A stretch of 64,000 nt of DNA, taken from the NCBI GenBank assembly GCA_963664935.2, contig CAXXSE010000007.1, positions 1,116,001-1,180,000 on the forward strand. Direction: 5' to 3'. Origin of the DNA: G963664935 sp963664935. Its GTDB lineage: Bacteria; Pseudomonadota; Gammaproteobacteria; Methylococcales; G963664935. The notes beneath the pieces were generated by a model. The model saw only the letters and a program-made list of their open reading frames with translations. It searched no databases and was not told the origin of the DNA. Shown in pieces: positions 33,925 through 42,471 of this stretch; position 1 is the first letter of the stretch, and each line of letters starts with the position of its first letter. A program made the translations under genes and the position numbers.

Positions 33925-35820
33925 ATGCCACTAATACGCCTTTCTAAGGTTTCGATTGCTTTCGGAACCCACGCTCTACTCGATTTCGCGAATTTCCAAA
34001 TTGACCCCGGCGAACGCGTTGGATTGCTCGGCCGCAATGGCGAGGGGAAATCAACGTTGATGAAAATCATCGGCGGTGATATTCAACCCGAAAATGGCGA
34101 AGTCTGGCGGCAACCGGAAATTAAAATAGCCTATTTGGATCAGGCGCCGATACTGCCGGATGACGCGACGGTCTATGATACCGTCGCCGAGGGCTTGGGT
34201 GATATCGGGCAGTGGTTGAGTCAATACCACCTGTTATCAACACGAATGGATTCGGATAAAGATTCACGGCAGTTGAAAGAGTTGGGACGTTTGCAACACT
34301 TACTGGAATCTCACAACGGCTGGTTATTGCAACAGCGGGTCGAATCCACCCTCAGCTGGTTGAATTTGGACGGAGACATGAATACATCGGAACTTTCCGG
34401 TGGATGGAAAAGGCGGGTTGCCTTGGCCCGTGCCTTGGTAATTGGCCCGCAATTGTTACTGCTGTACGAACCCACCAACCATTTGGATATCGACACCATA
34501 ATTTGGCTTGAACAGCAATTGCGGCAATTTGCCGGTGCGGTGCTTTTTGTCACCCATGATCGAGCCTTTCTGCAAGCGCTGGCTACCCGGATTGTCGACC
34601 TCGATCGAGGACAATTGGTTTCCTGGCCAGGAGATTATACCGACTACATACGCCGGAAAGCGGCTGCCATGGAAGAAGAAGCCCGGCACAACGCCGAATT
34701 CGATAAAAAACTTGCCCAAGAGGAAGTCTGGATTCGACAAGGAATAAAAGCACGTCGCACCCGCAACGAAGGCCGGGTACGCGCGCTGAAAAAATTGCGG
34801 GACCAACGATCAAAACGACGGGAAAGCCAAGGCAAAGCGAAATTAGAACTGGAACTCGCCGATAGTTCGGGTAAACGCGTTGTCGCGGCCAAACGAATAG
34901 GTTTTAGTTATGGCGATGCGCCCATTATCAGTGATTTTTCAACCACTATCATCCGAGGAGACCGGATCGGTTTAATCGGTCCCAATGGTTCCGGCAAAAC
35001 CACCTTGCTTCGATTGTTGCTCGGTCAGATTCAACCCACTTCCGGGACCATTAAACAAGGTACAAATCTTCGAATCGCCTATTTTGACCAGATGCGGATG
35101 AAGCTCGATCCCAATCAGACAGTTGCCGACTCGATTGCCGATGGGAATGAGTTCATTGTGATCAATGACCGCAAGCTGCACGTAATGTCCTATTTGGCGG
35201 ATTTTTTATTCACCCCCGCCCGCGCCCGTTCACCGGTACGCAGTCTATCGGGAGGCGAAAAAAACCGTTTATTATTGGCGCAAGTATTCTCCAAACCAGC
35301 CAACCTTTTGGTGATGGACGAACCGACCAATGACCTTGACGTTGAAACCCTGGAGCTGCTTGAAGACCTTTTAATCAACTTCGATGGGACAATATTGCTG
35401 GTCAGTCACGACCGTTCATTCCTCGACAACGTCGTGACAAGCACCCTGGTTTTAGAGGGCAATGCCCATATTCAAGAGTATGTGGGAGGCTATAGTGATT
35501 GGCTAAACAAACGGCCTGATCATATCGATGCACCAAAAGAAAATAAAAAGGACCGGGAAGAATCTCAACTCAAACAGTCAAAGAAGAAATTAACCTACAA
35601 GGAACAACGTGAACTTGAAGCGCTACCCCTGCAAATAGAAACCTTAGAAACCAAACAAGAGGAACTCCACACCCGTGTGACCTCCGCTGATTTCTATCAA
35701 CAAAATAAGGAAAAAATTACCGAGAGTTTAGCGGAATTAAAATTCTTAGACCAGGATTTGGAGAATGCTTATTCCCGGTGGGATGAGCTGGAAGCACTCT
35801 CGATTGAGATCGGCAAATGA
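33925..35820 (+). CDS. uup: ABC-F family ATPase (Uup-like) with altered first Walker B
   Basis: A 631-residue soluble protein with two ATPase domains. Domain 1 has Walker A GRNGEGKST and signature LSGGWKRR; domain 2 has GPNGSGKTT, LSGGEKN and Walker B LLVMDEPTNDLD. The linker is highly charged, and the C-terminus has the coiled-coil extension of Uup (residues about 540-631). In domain 1 Walker B reads LLLLYEPTNHLD: residue 181 is Tyr (TAC, 34465-34467) where Asp (GAC) is near invariant. ABC-F proteins act on ribosomes, and Uup limits precise transposon excision in E. coli. The change may impair Mg binding at site 1 or be a sequence error. Confidence 0.9.
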   Translation: MPLIRLSKVSIAFGTHALLDFANFQIDPGERVGLLGRNGEGKSTLMKIIGGDIQPENGEVWRQPEIKIAYLDQAPILPDDATVYDTVAEGLGDIGQWLSQYHLLSTRMDSDKDSRQLKELGRLQHLLESHNGWLLQQRVESTLSWLNLDGDMNTSELSGGWKRRVALARALVIGPQLLLLYEPTNHLDIDTIIWLEQQLRQFAGAVLFVTHDRAFLQALATRIVDLDRGQLVSWPGDYTDYIRRKAAAMEEEARHNAEFDKKLAQEEVWIRQGIKARRTRNEGRVRALKKLRDQRSKRRESQGKAKLELELADSSGKRVVAAKRIGFSYGDAPIISDFSTTIIRGDRIGLIGPNGSGKTTLLRLLLGQIQPTSGTIKQGTNLRIAYFDQMRMKLDPNQTVADSIADGNEFIVINDRKLHVMSYLADFLFTPARARSPVRSLSGGEKNRLLLAQVFSKPANLLVMDEPTNDLDVETLELLEDLLINFDGTILLVSHDRSFLDNVVTSTLVLEGNAHIQEYVGGYSDWLNKRPDHIDAPKENKKDREESQLKQSKKKLTYKEQRELEALPLQIETLETKQEELHTRVTSADFYQQNKEKITESLAELKFLDQDLENAYSRWDELEALSIEIGK

Positions 35821-35961
35821 CGGTTCACGGTTGCCGGTTAACAGCTGTTGGTTAATGAAAACGGAAGTCGTGTAAAGTAGCTATTTTATCGCGAATAAGC
35901 AAATATAAAATTGGCCAGGCTATAATGGTGCCTTCAGTTTTTTACCAGGGTACCGGTGACT

Positions 35962-36207
35962 ATGGATCAAGACACACAACAAGAAATCGAAAGGCTCTAC
36001 CGGGCCGTGGATGAGTTTGCCACCGAAATGAAAGCACGCCTTCGCGATCAAGCGATCAAAGGCTACCGAGGTTGGGACGATCCCGCAAACTACCGTCAAA
36101 TGATGGAAATGATGATGAGACACACGTCGGTGTCATCCGGACAAGAGGTGGATGCCGCTAACCTAGCGATGATTTTGTGGTATTTGCGTCAGGGAGGAGA
36201 GGTTTGA
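35962..36207 (+). CDS. Hypothetical small protein
   Basis: An 81-residue charged protein (MDQDTQQEIERLYRAVDEFA, RGWDDPANYRQMMEMMMRH) with no membrane segment. It starts at the ATG 35962, as the earlier GTG adds only two residues. The family is not recognised; its Glu/Met-rich helical sequence resembles small phage or accessory proteins. A long hairpin 47 bp downstream could end its transcript. Confidence 0.45.
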   Translation: MDQDTQQEIERLYRAVDEFATEMKARLRDQAIKGYRGWDDPANYRQMMEMMMRHTSVSSGQEVDAANLAMILWYLRQGGEV

Positions 36208-36685
36208 TGACGGTAGTATTTATCTTCTAGAAACGATTGTTTTAGCGAAAACCGGGACAGATTTATTTTATGGTGAATATGGTTAAAATAAATCTGTCCC
36301 CTATTTTTTGTCGTGCGATAGCATGACGGATAAATGTTTGTTGAACTAAGCCGTCACCGAAGTTTGGTTTAGCTCACTATATTAATAGGGGATTGTATTG
36401 ATTTTGGCTGAGAGAGTCTAAATTTAATCGGCGGGTTTCGGGTTTAACCGTTAGCTTGCCTGCCAGACTGAGATTCAATTATCTTCACAGTGGCCCTTCT
36501 TTTCAGGGCTATCGCACTATAAAAAAACGAGATCAAGTCACGATTTACGAATCCTAGATGAAGCCAGAGCATATTTTAAATATTCTTAGTCCGTAAGTTC
36601 GCGGCCTGACCCTTTTTTACGAGAACAGGAACAGCTCTATTTGACCCTTAGATATTTGGCTATTTTTTTGACCGCTGCGGCATCA
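36208..36685. other. Non-coding stretch with a strong hairpin
   Basis: Apart from the hairpin at 36254-36300 nothing is recognised. The segment at 36662-36690, just before the second DDE insertion sequence, is related to one at 41208-41240. Confidence 0.4.
36254..36300. terminator. Perfect 17-bp hairpin, possible terminator
   Basis: GGGACAGATTTATTTTA (36254-36270) and TAAAATAAATCTGTCCC (36284-36300) are exact inverted partners around a 13-base loop, followed by CTATTTTTTG. It could stop transcripts from both sides. Similar palindromes associate with RAYT-type transposases in other genomes. Confidence 0.55.
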
Positions 36686-36690
36686 AGAGC

Positions 36691-38106
36691 AGTCTATTCC
36701 AATCTATAAATGGCCCTGAAACAGAGGGGTAGAGAATCTACCTGAAGAGGCAAATCAGGCAATACTCCGCTCCTGCTCAAAGATGGTTTTGAAAAGTTTA
36801 CGTTTGGCCTCATTCATCTGTTTGACTGCGTCATTGTCGCTGATTGAGAAGGCAATTGCATCCAGCTTTTTAAAGGTGGTCCCCAGTTTGAGATATTGGT
36901 TTGCATCAGGTAATGATTTGAGCTTCTCGTAGGGTGTCATCATTAACTTGTAGGGATAGCTCTTTTTCACCTTTCCTTTGTTGTCTTCTTTTGGGACAGG
37001 AAAAAAGCAAGGACGATGGAAGTTGATATAGGGGTTGAAATACTCTCTGTGAAATTCATTAAGTTGAGGCGCCCAGTACCCCGGGATATGGTCGTACCCC
37101 AGATGTTTGCGGATGATGGTTCCGTTCTTGGACTCGGCGAGTGCATTGTCGTTGGAATGGCGTGGGCGTGATTTGGTCAGGTCAATATGGAGCTTTCCGA
37201 GCAGTTTTGCCACGGTATGATTGATGTATTCCGAACCGTTATCCGCGTGAAATGCCAGGATGACAAAAGGGAAGATTTCGATCAGCATCTCCAGGACCGG
37301 AATCATGAAACGCTCAGTAATCCGTTCTACGGAGAATATACATTCAAATTGCGTGACTTCATCAACCGCATTGATATGGTAAACCCCTTTGATCCCATCC
37401 AGGTCGCCCTGATGGACTGTGTCGATCCGTAGAAAGCCTGGTTTACCTTCTGAATTGGGTTTTCGTCGCTCTCCTATCTGAGAGCGTTTTGAAGCGGTTT
37501 TATCAAACTGGCGGCGCTGTCGTTGATAACACGTAGAATGACGAAGATTATAGAGATGGGCAACCGAAATCTTTGCTAAGCGCTCATAGCGATAATCCTC
37601 ATAGATCAAAAGCATCCGCTCACAGATCTTCTTGGTGGCTGCACCGCAGAGTGTCCCATGGAGCTTGTCGGTCTCAGCTAACAGCACTGCGTCCTCAGGG
37701 CGGTAGAAGCGTTCAAATCCCGATGCTGTACGCTGCTGGCGCTTGATGTATCCGGTTTTTTTGTATTGCTGTACCAGCCGTTTCACTTGCCGTGGAGAAT
37801 AGCCACTCACCTGCTCCAGATAGCGGATGATCAATCCCTTACCGTTCTTTCTGCAAGAGATATAACTGAATTTGACCAATGTACGCCGAATCCACTGGTA
37901 GCGCTCTTCCTTGTTGGTAATTGAAAACTCAACCTTCACAGTTCCTTCGAGAAAGATGCGGACGTCATCCAATGTTTTTATCTTTTTGTCACTCATATAG
38001 ATCACCATAGGTGACCATCATGAGCAGAAATTACTTCTCAGGTACAGGGTCGTTTCACGTTGGAATCACGGCTCCCGTTCAGGGCCATTTCATATTGGAC
38101 AAGACT
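36691..38106 (-). mobile_element. DDE insertion sequence, copy 2 (intact)
   Basis: A 1416-bp element with imperfect inverted ends (AGTCTATTCCAAT and AGTCTTGTCCAAT, both continuing to AAATGGCCCTGAA). It is flanked exactly by AGAGC at 36686-36690 and 38107-38111, a 5-bp target duplication, so the insertion is recent and complete. It is nearly identical to the defective copy at 6894-8304 but keeps the five bases missing there. Confidence 0.9.
36755..37996 (-). CDS. DDE transposase (rve core), intact
   Basis: About 413 residues from the ATG at 37996 (an earlier ATG at 38008 adds four). An N-terminal helix-turn-helix (SGYSPRQVKRLVQQYKKTGY) is followed by the integrase-type catalytic core with FLRIDTVHQGD, FHADNGSEYINH and NALAESKNG as the D, D and E. 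The C-terminus (FNPYINFHRPCFFPVPKEDN) resembles the unclassified ISNCY- or IS481-like group. It is alone in its element. Confidence 0.9.
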   Translation of the reverse strand: MSDKKIKTLDDVRIFLEGTVKVEFSITNKEERYQWIRRTLVKFSYISCRKNGKGLIIRYLEQVSGYSPRQVKRLVQQYKKTGYIKRQQRTASGFERFYRPEDAVLLAETDKLHGTLCGAATKKICERMLLIYEDYRYERLAKISVAHLYNLRHSTCYQRQRRQFDKTASKRSQIGERRKPNSEGKPGFLRIDTVHQGDLDGIKGVYHINAVDEVTQFECIFSVERITERFMIPVLEMLIEIFPFVILAFHADNGSEYINHTVAKLLGKLHIDLTKSRPRHSNDNALAESKNGTIIRKHLGYDHIPGYWAPQLNEFHREYFNPYINFHRPCFFPVPKEDNKGKVKKSYPYKLMMTPYEKLKSLPDANQYLKLGTTFKKLDAIAFSISDNDAVKQMNEAKRKLFKTIFEQERSIA

Positions 38107-38186
38107 AGAGCTTGTGCTCTGTGCCATAATGGAATCACGAATTCAGGGAGTAGATAGATTGCAGGAAGTAGATAGATTGAGATGGG

Positions 38187-41021
38187 TTAATCGCCCACTT
38201 CAGATTCCGCTAAAATAGCAGAGTCCGGGCATTCATGGTCCTGGTTTTTCCCCAGCCAATTCCCCATAATTTCAACCAGAACGTTTTTGTTAAAGGGTTT
38301 ACTGATAAAGCCATCCATTCCCGCCGCGAGGCATTTTTCACGATCCTCATCCATGGCATTCGCGGTCAGCGCAATAATGGGGATTCGCGAGATCGTTTCA
38401 CGTTTTCTAATCTCTCGGGTGGCTTGAAATCCATCCATTTCGGGCATATTACAATCCATTAGAATCAAATCATAGGAATTATTTTGGTTTTTTTCGATGG
38501 CTTCTTTACCATTGTGGGCCACATCCACTCGAAGGCCCAGCTTTTCCAGCATGGTAACCGCTACCTTTTCATTAATACAGTTGTCTTCCGCCAACAAAAT
38601 AGTATTTTCAAGCGAAATCGTAGTTGGACTAAGGGAAACCTTCGATTCCAGATCACCCGCTAAGTCCGGCTCATCTTTAGTCGACAACGGTAATTGTAAG
38701 GTAAACGAGAATGTAGAACCGGTACCGGCCTGACTTTCCACGCGGATTGCGCCGTTCATCTGTGTCACCAGATTCTTGCACACAGCCAGGCCAAGGCCCG
38801 TACCCCCATACTTTCGCGTGGTCGATACATCGGCCTGAGAAAAGGATTGAAATAATTTTCCTTGCGCCTCTGTGTTGATTCCGATACCGGTGTCTTTTAT
38901 ATCAAAGGCCAAAACCACTTGATCTTCTAACCGTTCCAAACATCCGACGCGTATCTCAACAAAGCCCGACTCGGTGAATTTCAAAGCATTGCCGACCAAG
39001 TTAAGGAGTATCTGCCGGATGCGGCCAGCGTCACCCATAACGAAATGTGGACAATCGGGACTAAAATTAACCAACAAGTCGAGACCTTTGTCGTGGGCGC
39101 TGGTGACCATCAATTGATAAACATCTTTGACCGTTTGTTGGATATCCAGATCCATTACTTCCAGTTCCAGCTTTCCGGATTCGGTTTTGGAAAAATCCAA
39201 TATATCGTTAATGATGGTGAGTAGGGCCTTGCCTGATTTATCAATCGTGTCGACAAAATCTCGCTGCTCGCTGGAAAGTTCCGTCTCCCCCAGTACCTGT
39301 ACCATTCCAAGCACGCCGTTCATGGGTGTCCGGATTTCGTGACTCATGGTGGCCAGGAAATCGCTTTTCGCGCGTGTAGCGGCTTCAGCGGCATTCCGAG
39401 CTTCGATCAGCGCCTGTTCTGAATTTTTGCTTTCGGTAATATCTCTTAGGACTTCGACCACGGCGATTAATTGACCGTAACGATTGAAAATCGGTCCCGC
39501 ATCGATCAGTAGGTATCGACTCTCACCGTTGCGAACAGTAACCCAATTTTGGGAATGAAAACCACCCTGAACCAATTCCGACGCTTCAAAAATCGCATAG
39601 TGGTCTTCGATACGCGAAATAGAGGGATCTAATACGTAATCGGCCAGACAAGGCCGTGGTGATGGGTAAAAACTGCGCCAATGCTCATTTGTGCCGATTA
39701 CCGCATCGGCCTTGATTCCGGTCAGTTCTTCGCAGGCATCGTTCCAGCTGATAACCCGATGTTCGGTATTTAATACGAAGGCGGCGATGGGTAGGCTTTG
39801 AATGAGAATTTTTGAAAATTCAATCTGCTCCTTCAGCTCTTCAGCACGCTTTCGTTCGGTGTTGTCAAAAAACGTAATCACCGCACCCACTATATTGCCA
39901 TTCTTATGAATAGGTGAACAGGTTAATTCCGCGGGAAAGTGAGTTTTGCCTTTTCTCCACAAATGTTCATCGCTATAGTGAACCGCGCCATCACGAAGTG
40001 CGTTGGATACAGGCGAATTCTCAAAGCGATAGGGAGTACCGTCGAGATTCGAATGCTGAAATTGGGTATGCCAAGAATATCCGGTCAGCGATGCTTCGGC
40101 ATAGCCCAGCATACTCGCCGCCGCGGGATTGATGAATGTGATGTAACCGCATTGATCAATTCCACAGACTCCACAGGCGATGGATTGAAGCAAAAACCGA
40201 GCTTGCTCTTCACTATCCATAAGCGCTTGCGATACATCCTCAATTTGGCGCTGTATGAACGAAGTAAAAAATACCGTGACAAGAATGACCGTTACCATGG
40301 CTGAAACCGCAAACCTCAGCCCTACTAAATCCAGATTACTGGGGTCTCCCACGGCGGATTCGATTGGAAAAAAATAGACTCCCGCCATGGCGATATAATG
40401 CGAACCCGCCACGGCGCAACCCATAATAAGAGCACTGCAAAGGTGAATCCAGATGGGGTTTGATGGTGATTTTCGTCGGAGTACGAATTTTACCCAAATC
40501 GATGCCGTAGCAAGAAAATAGGCGATAAACACCGAGCTAACTAGAAATATTGGATTGTATAGTACTTTGGCGTTCAGGGTCATCGCCGCCATGCCCATAA
40601 GGTGCGTGGCTCCTATTCCGGCGCCCATGCACAATCCAATTAAATGCAAACGCCAGGTTCCTATCACGGTGTGGCTTAGAAAATGAACCGCGATAGCGCT
40701 GGCTATAATGCCGGTAACCAACGAACCTAAGGTCAGAATTAATTCATAATTCACCGATATCGGCAATGAAAAAGCGAGCATGGCGATGAAATGCATCGCC
40801 CAAATACCACATCCCATCGCGATCGCTCCCGCCACCAACCAAACCGACCGCACGATAAGGCGATTGCCACCGATAGAGAGTCTGTCCGCTATTTGTAGTG
40901 CGGGAAAGGCCGATGCCGATGCGATAATGATCGAGAGGAAGACGAGTGTATAATTGTAAGTACTCGCCAACGACAGGCTAAGATCGGTTGTTGAATCAAC
41001 CAAAGGGATAGGTATGTTCAT
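38187..41021 (-). CDS. Hybrid sensor histidine kinase with MHYT domain
   Basis: A 944-residue membrane sensor. The first 250 residues hold the MHYT domain: seven hydrophobic segments with the metal-binding-like motifs MHFIAM, THLMGM and SHYIAM, thought to sense oxygen, CO or NO through bound metal. Two PAS domains follow (about 285-400 and 415-530), then the phosphoacceptor in FLATMSHEIRTPMNGVLGM, HATPase motifs (NLVGNALKFTE, DTGIGIN, GGTGLGL) and a receiver domain (LLAEDN, LILMDCNMPEMDG with the Asp, ALTANAM, FISKPF). It signals to an unidentified output; no response regulator gene is adjacent. An insertion sequence lies just downstream. Confidence 0.9.
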   Translation of the reverse strand: MNIPIPLVDSTTDLSLSLASTYNYTLVFLSIIIASASAFPALQIADRLSIGGNRLIVRSVWLVAGAIAMGCGIWAMHFIAMLAFSLPISVNYELILTLGSLVTGIIASAIAVHFLSHTVIGTWRLHLIGLCMGAGIGATHLMGMAAMTLNAKVLYNPIFLVSSVFIAYFLATASIWVKFVLRRKSPSNPIWIHLCSALIMGCAVAGSHYIAMAGVYFFPIESAVGDPSNLDLVGLRFAVSAMVTVILVTVFFTSFIQRQIEDVSQALMDSEEQARFLLQSIACGVCGIDQCGYITFINPAAASMLGYAEASLTGYSWHTQFQHSNLDGTPYRFENSPVSNALRDGAVHYSDEHLWRKGKTHFPAELTCSPIHKNGNIVGAVITFFDNTERKRAEELKEQIEFSKILIQSLPIAAFVLNTEHRVISWNDACEELTGIKADAVIGTNEHWRSFYPSPRPCLADYVLDPSISRIEDHYAIFEASELVQGGFHSQNWVTVRNGESRYLLIDAGPIFNRYGQLIAVVEVLRDITESKNSEQALIEARNAAEAATRAKSDFLATMSHEIRTPMNGVLGMVQVLGETELSSEQRDFVDTIDKSGKALLTIINDILDFSKTESGKLELEVMDLDIQQTVKDVYQLMVTSAHDKGLDLLVNFSPDCPHFVMGDAGRIRQILLNLVGNALKFTESGFVEIRVGCLERLEDQVVLAFDIKDTGIGINTEAQGKLFQSFSQADVSTTRKYGGTGLGLAVCKNLVTQMNGAIRVESQAGTGSTFSFTLQLPLSTKDEPDLAGDLESKVSLSPTTISLENTILLAEDNCINEKVAVTMLEKLGLRVDVAHNGKEAIEKNQNNSYDLILMDCNMPEMDGFQATREIRKRETISRIPIIALTANAMDEDREKCLAAGMDGFISKPFNKNVLVEIMGNWLGKNQDHECPDSAILAESEVGD

Positions 41022-41425
41022 GGGCGCCTGATTTACGAATCGTGCTGGGATATATTCTTTCTCGGAACGGCTTGCTTAGGCGCACCCAACACGATCATAG
41101 TTTAAATCTGAATCCATGAATTCAATGCGGATAGCAGGGTGCAAGATATTGATATTGATTTCACGGAATATCAATATCTTAGCTTCACCCATAAGTTAAG
41201 CGGGTAGTTTTTTGACCGCCGTGGAATCAAGATTTTGTGCCCCGTGCCGTAGTGAAGCCACTAATTCAGGTTGAATACAGATTACGACACATTGTGCATC
41301 GCTGTTGATATTTAGTGTAGTTCACGGGTATTGAATTTTCACTTCAACCAGATATAAAATTTTCGGTTCCCATACAGCATTGTCGATTTGAAAAAATTAA
41401 AAAAGGGGTCACATAACTTGCTTCA
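41022..41425. other. Non-coding stretch with a perfect hairpin and a duplicated segment
   Basis: The arms AAGATATTGATATT (41143-41156) and AATATCAATATCTT (41167-41180) are exact inverted partners with a 10-base loop. The part from 41208 to 41273 resembles the DNA around the second DDE insertion sequence (36662-36690 joined to 38112-38146), so the kinase gene is bracketed by related sequence. There is no gene. Confidence 0.5.
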
Positions 41426-42384
41426 TTATACTCTATGGACTTTGAGCCCTATCAAGAGAAGTGGAGCCTTCCGATTGGACTTATCCGCGAGTGTAACTTC
41501 AAACTCATCCTGAAACCTAAGCGTGTAACGGGCATCGAGAACCTCATCTTTCCACTCATCAAATTTTGATTTATCTTCTACAAACTCCTTTTTTCGATCA
41601 TTGAAGTCCGCCTTTTCGTTCCGCAAAGTTCTACGGTCGAGTTCAAAACGGTCTTCATTCAGATTACGGACTTGTAGAGCACCCGGCACCCCATAATTTC
41701 TCCGTTTCTCGTCCCGCACATATTTAGCGAAAAGACGCACATAGCGGTTTTTTGCATTTATCCGTTTGTACCACCGATCTATCTCACGCTCCTCCTTCGC
41801 AAATACTTCCTGCTCTTTTTTGACTTTTTCATCGATTTCCTTTTGATGTTCGTCCGACTCTCTTACAACGTGGCGGTTGGTAATAATATAACCGTCGTCA
41901 CTAATAAAGAAGCCGGACCCGTATCCTCCTGCCGCGGTTTTGATGAGTACGGTCGCCAGATTCGCCTTATCGATAGCCGACTCCGTGAACAATACATTAC
42001 TTTGAGAAGTTGCTCAGAAAGGTCCCTGGTGGGCGCCTGGGCTGGAGCACTCACCTTTAGCCAGGGTTTCCCATAAATAATTTTTTTGACCATCGAGGCG
42101 GGAAAGCTAACGTAACCCCCTTGTGTTTCATAGGTTATCTGACCGTTTTTCTTCGTTATCTTGTTGGTATGGATTGTTTTGCCGGTTATGAGACGAATTT
42201 CATCTCCAATCGCCAAAGCTGAATAGCCAAAAAGTATAATGACCACACCAAAAACGCCTTTTTTCAGTGCCGCTTTCGCTACGGAAAATTCAAACACGCT
42301 CATTCCCGTCCAATGTATTCCCTGGCGTCTTGGAGATACTCGTTGGAATAAGTTCAATGCGGGGGTTTGTTGTTGTAATGTCAT
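41426..42384 (-). pseudogene. Trypsin-like serine protease remnant
   Basis: The first frame (42384 downward) has a membrane or export segment (GVFGVVIILFGYSALAIG) and a small domain IRLITGKTIHTNKITKKNGQ. Near 41985 the coding frame shifts and continues ESAIDKANLATVLIKTAAGG then YGSGFFISDDGYIITNRHVV, the trypsin/HtrA His box. A long charged coiled region follows, ending at 41426 in KAPLLLIGLKVHRV, without the Asp-Ser half of the protease. It is both frameshifted and truncated, so it is inactive. The two parts overlap between 41863 and 41992. Confidence 0.7.
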
Positions 42385-42471
42385 GGCCTCTCCCTCCTTA
42401 TGTTGTTGATGTTTTTTTGGGATTTGTATAACAACGTTGACAGTAGAAGAAGCAGTGAAGTTCCTCTGTGA

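Noticed and set aside
33912..33925. CinA-Uup fusion through the TAG at 33912
   Set aside because: The two genes are in one frame by chance; both are full length and known separately, and TAG is a normal stop here.
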